8,850 nucleotides of DNA from Planctomycetia bacterium. Its GTDB lineage: Bacteria > Planctomycetota > Planctomycetia > Pirellulales > UBA1268. The position numbers were made by a program, and so were the translations under genes. The notes beneath the pieces were generated by a model. It was not told the DNA's origin, ran no database searches, and worked only from the letters and a program-made list of their open reading frames with translations. Where the stretch lies: positions 1 through 8,850 of the forward strand of contig RGBY01000094.1 of the NCBI GenBank assembly GCA_009919445.1. Reading direction: 5' to 3'. Shown here in pieces: positions 7,650-8,850 of this stretch. Positions within the stretch are counted from its first letter, which is position 1. The number at the start of each line of letters is the position of its first letter.

Positions 7650-8850
7650 TCAAAACCCGGGGAAACCCATCATCGATTCTTCAGTGGGTTGTGGCGGTCG
7701 GTAGCCGGGAAGGGACTGGAGGTAGTCTTGGACCAATTGGGATGAGTTCACGGCAGTTACGTGTTCGAGGTTGCCAGCGGAGTCAACGAGCAAAGCCTCG
7801 AGCGGTGGCGGTGGGGTGAAGCCACGGGTGACTCGCTTCTTCTCCTTCTCCTCGAGTTCTTGTTCCCCTGCTATGCCGAGCAGCGTGAAGTCGGTCGTGA
7901 CATCGTGGGCCGGATACTTCTTTTTTATCGGTCGACCCTGTGCGTTCATGCCCACCTCAACCCGTCGGGATTCCTTTTTGCTGGTGATAAGTTGGCCGAT
8001 CGTAGCCTCAGTGGCATGAAGTTCATAGTTTCCTGACCCGGGCTTATCTTCCACACCCTCGTTTTGGTCCAGGACTAAAAGCTCTTCGCTGCTGCCAAGG
8101 CCACCGCGTTTCTTCTCGTCTTTGGTGACGAGGCGAATGAGCACCCGCGTGGTGGATGGAATCCGAACTGGTTTTTCTGTGACGGTCGGGTTGGCGGATG
8201 AGAGGGATTCAACCTGGGCCTGCTTGGGGTCCTCAAGATACTTTTGCGAGACGCGGTAATTTGGGTTCCAAAGCCGACTGGTCAGCCTATAGCGATATGA
8301 CTTGCCTGGCTTGACTGTGACATCAATAAATCGGAAGACGCGGTACGTAAGCGGATTGAGTGTGCCGTCTGGCCCCATGCCGGTCAGGGACGGATCATCG
8401 AGCATGGCTTCAGGGTCATCCTCTGGTTGGCTGAGTTGAGAGTCAGCAAATGGTCCGGTTGAGCGAGGATCGTTCGGCCCGCCCATTTGCGGGTCTTGGG
8501 CTGTCGGAAAGCCAAAGCCAGCAGGCCCTTGCATACCAGGCTCGGTACTGTTCGCGAGCAATGTTTTCATCTCTTGAATAGCCCAGGGGTGAAGCACTGA
8601 GAGTCCCCAGGTTGGGCCACCCATCGTCATTGTTGGGCCAGCAGCACCGCTCAGAGTCGGTCGCTCGGCAAGGGTTGGAAGTGGGGAATAAAAGAAATTG
8701 ACTTCCTGGGGAGCAGGGTCTGGTCTGTAAAACTCTTGTGCTCCAATTTTAAATTCTTCGGGAAGAGGGTCCTGAGCGAGGCCGGTCCAGGATTTTCCCC
8801 AGAGTTTTATGGCCTCGTCGATTGCCAGTTTCTGCCACTCACCGTCACCG
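7650..8850 (-). CDS. Conserved hypothetical protein, Pro/Gly-rich, possible fibronectin-III-like segment, N-terminus beyond window
   Basis: The minus frame is open from the right edge to TGA at 7650-7652, about 399 residues. An ATG at 8630 is internal: coding-like sequence continues upstream (DEAIKLWGKSWTGLAQDPLP, IGAQEFYRPDPAPQEVNFYS) to the edge. Next comes a low-complexity Gly/Pro/Met/Asp-rich stretch, then YRVFRFIDVTVKPGKSYRYR with LTSRLWNPNYRVSQ. The PGKxYRYR pattern is typical of the edge strand of fibronectin-III-like domains, so a beta-sandwich is a reasonable inference. A Lys/Glu-rich part follows, then a C-terminal segment PPPLEALLVDSAGNLEHVT and a Pro/Gly/Met-rich tail. No catalytic motif or transmembrane segment is visible in the part present; any signal peptide would lie outside the window. 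I recall similar planctomycete hypotheticals but cannot assign a function. It is probably co-transcribed with the downstream secreted hypothetical. Confidence 0.7.
   Translation of the reverse strand, partial: GDGEWQKLAIDEAIKLWGKSWTGLAQDPLPEEFKIGAQEFYRPDPAPQEVNFFYSPLPTLAERPTLSGAAGPTMTMGGPTWGLSVLHPWAIQEMKTLLANSTEPGMQGPAGFGFPTAQDPQMGGPNDPRSTGPFADSQLSQPEDDPEAMLDDPSLTGMGPDGTLNPLTYRVFRFIDVTVKPGKSYRYRLTSRLWNPNYRVSQKYLEDPKQAQVESLSSANPTVTEKPVRIPSTTRVLIRLVTKDEKKRGGLGSSEELLVLDQNEGVEDKPGSGNYELHATEATIGQLITSKKESRRVEVGMNAQGRPIKKKYPAHDVTTDFTLLGIAGEQELEEKEKKRVTRGFTPPPPLEALLVDSAGNLEHVTAVNSSQLVQDYLQSLPGYRPPQPTEESMMGFPGF

Noticed and set aside
1..8850. CRISPR array, tRNA/rRNA genes, insertion sequences, phage or defence genes
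   Set aside because: I found no regularly spaced repeats, cloverleaf-like sequences, transposase motifs or terminal inverted repeats. The only repeats are two short 15-nt triplet arrays.

Overview
The window looks like ordinary chromosome from a planctomycete, with G+C a little under 60% judged by eye. This rests on inference from protein style. The acetolactate synthase has the C-terminal block (QHLGMVVQWEDRFF, NRAHTYLGP, YQEHVLPMIPSG) I associate with planctomycetes, and it lies near two secreted or surface-type conserved hypothetical proteins. I see no phage genes, transposase, CRISPR array, tRNA or rRNA.

Layout, left to right. (1) Minus strand, cut by the left edge: a membrane-anchored or secreted SurA/PpiC-type peptidyl-prolyl isomerase. 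(2) Minus strand, directly upstream of it and probably in the same operon: mfd, the transcription-repair coupling factor, which as written is broken. (3) A 222-nt divergent intergenic region with a plausible promoter and a good ribosome binding site for the next gene. (4) Plus strand: the acetolactate synthase catalytic subunit (ilvB). (5) A 119-nt convergent spacer holding a 15-nt tandem repeat and a hairpin. (6) Minus strand: a secreted conserved hypothetical protein whose reading frame is shifted twice. (7) Minus strand, cut by the right edge: a Pro/Gly-rich hypothetical protein with a possible fibronectin-III-like segment, probably co-transcribed with (6).

The genes do ordinary work: periplasmic protein folding, repair of stalled transcription, and branched-chain amino-acid synthesis. 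What stands out is repeated damage without other decay. mfd lacks about 65-75 residues with a change of frame, and separately lacks the 23-residue block carrying its Walker A motif. ilvB lacks a conserved block of about 20-25 residues after its cofactor motif. The hypothetical gene carries two compensating shifts that single-base indels would explain. Elsewhere the same genes keep their motifs and have no nonsense codons. A consensus or assembly problem fits best; recently inactivated copies or genuinely divergent proteins are the alternatives. I did not find a convincing new biological system.
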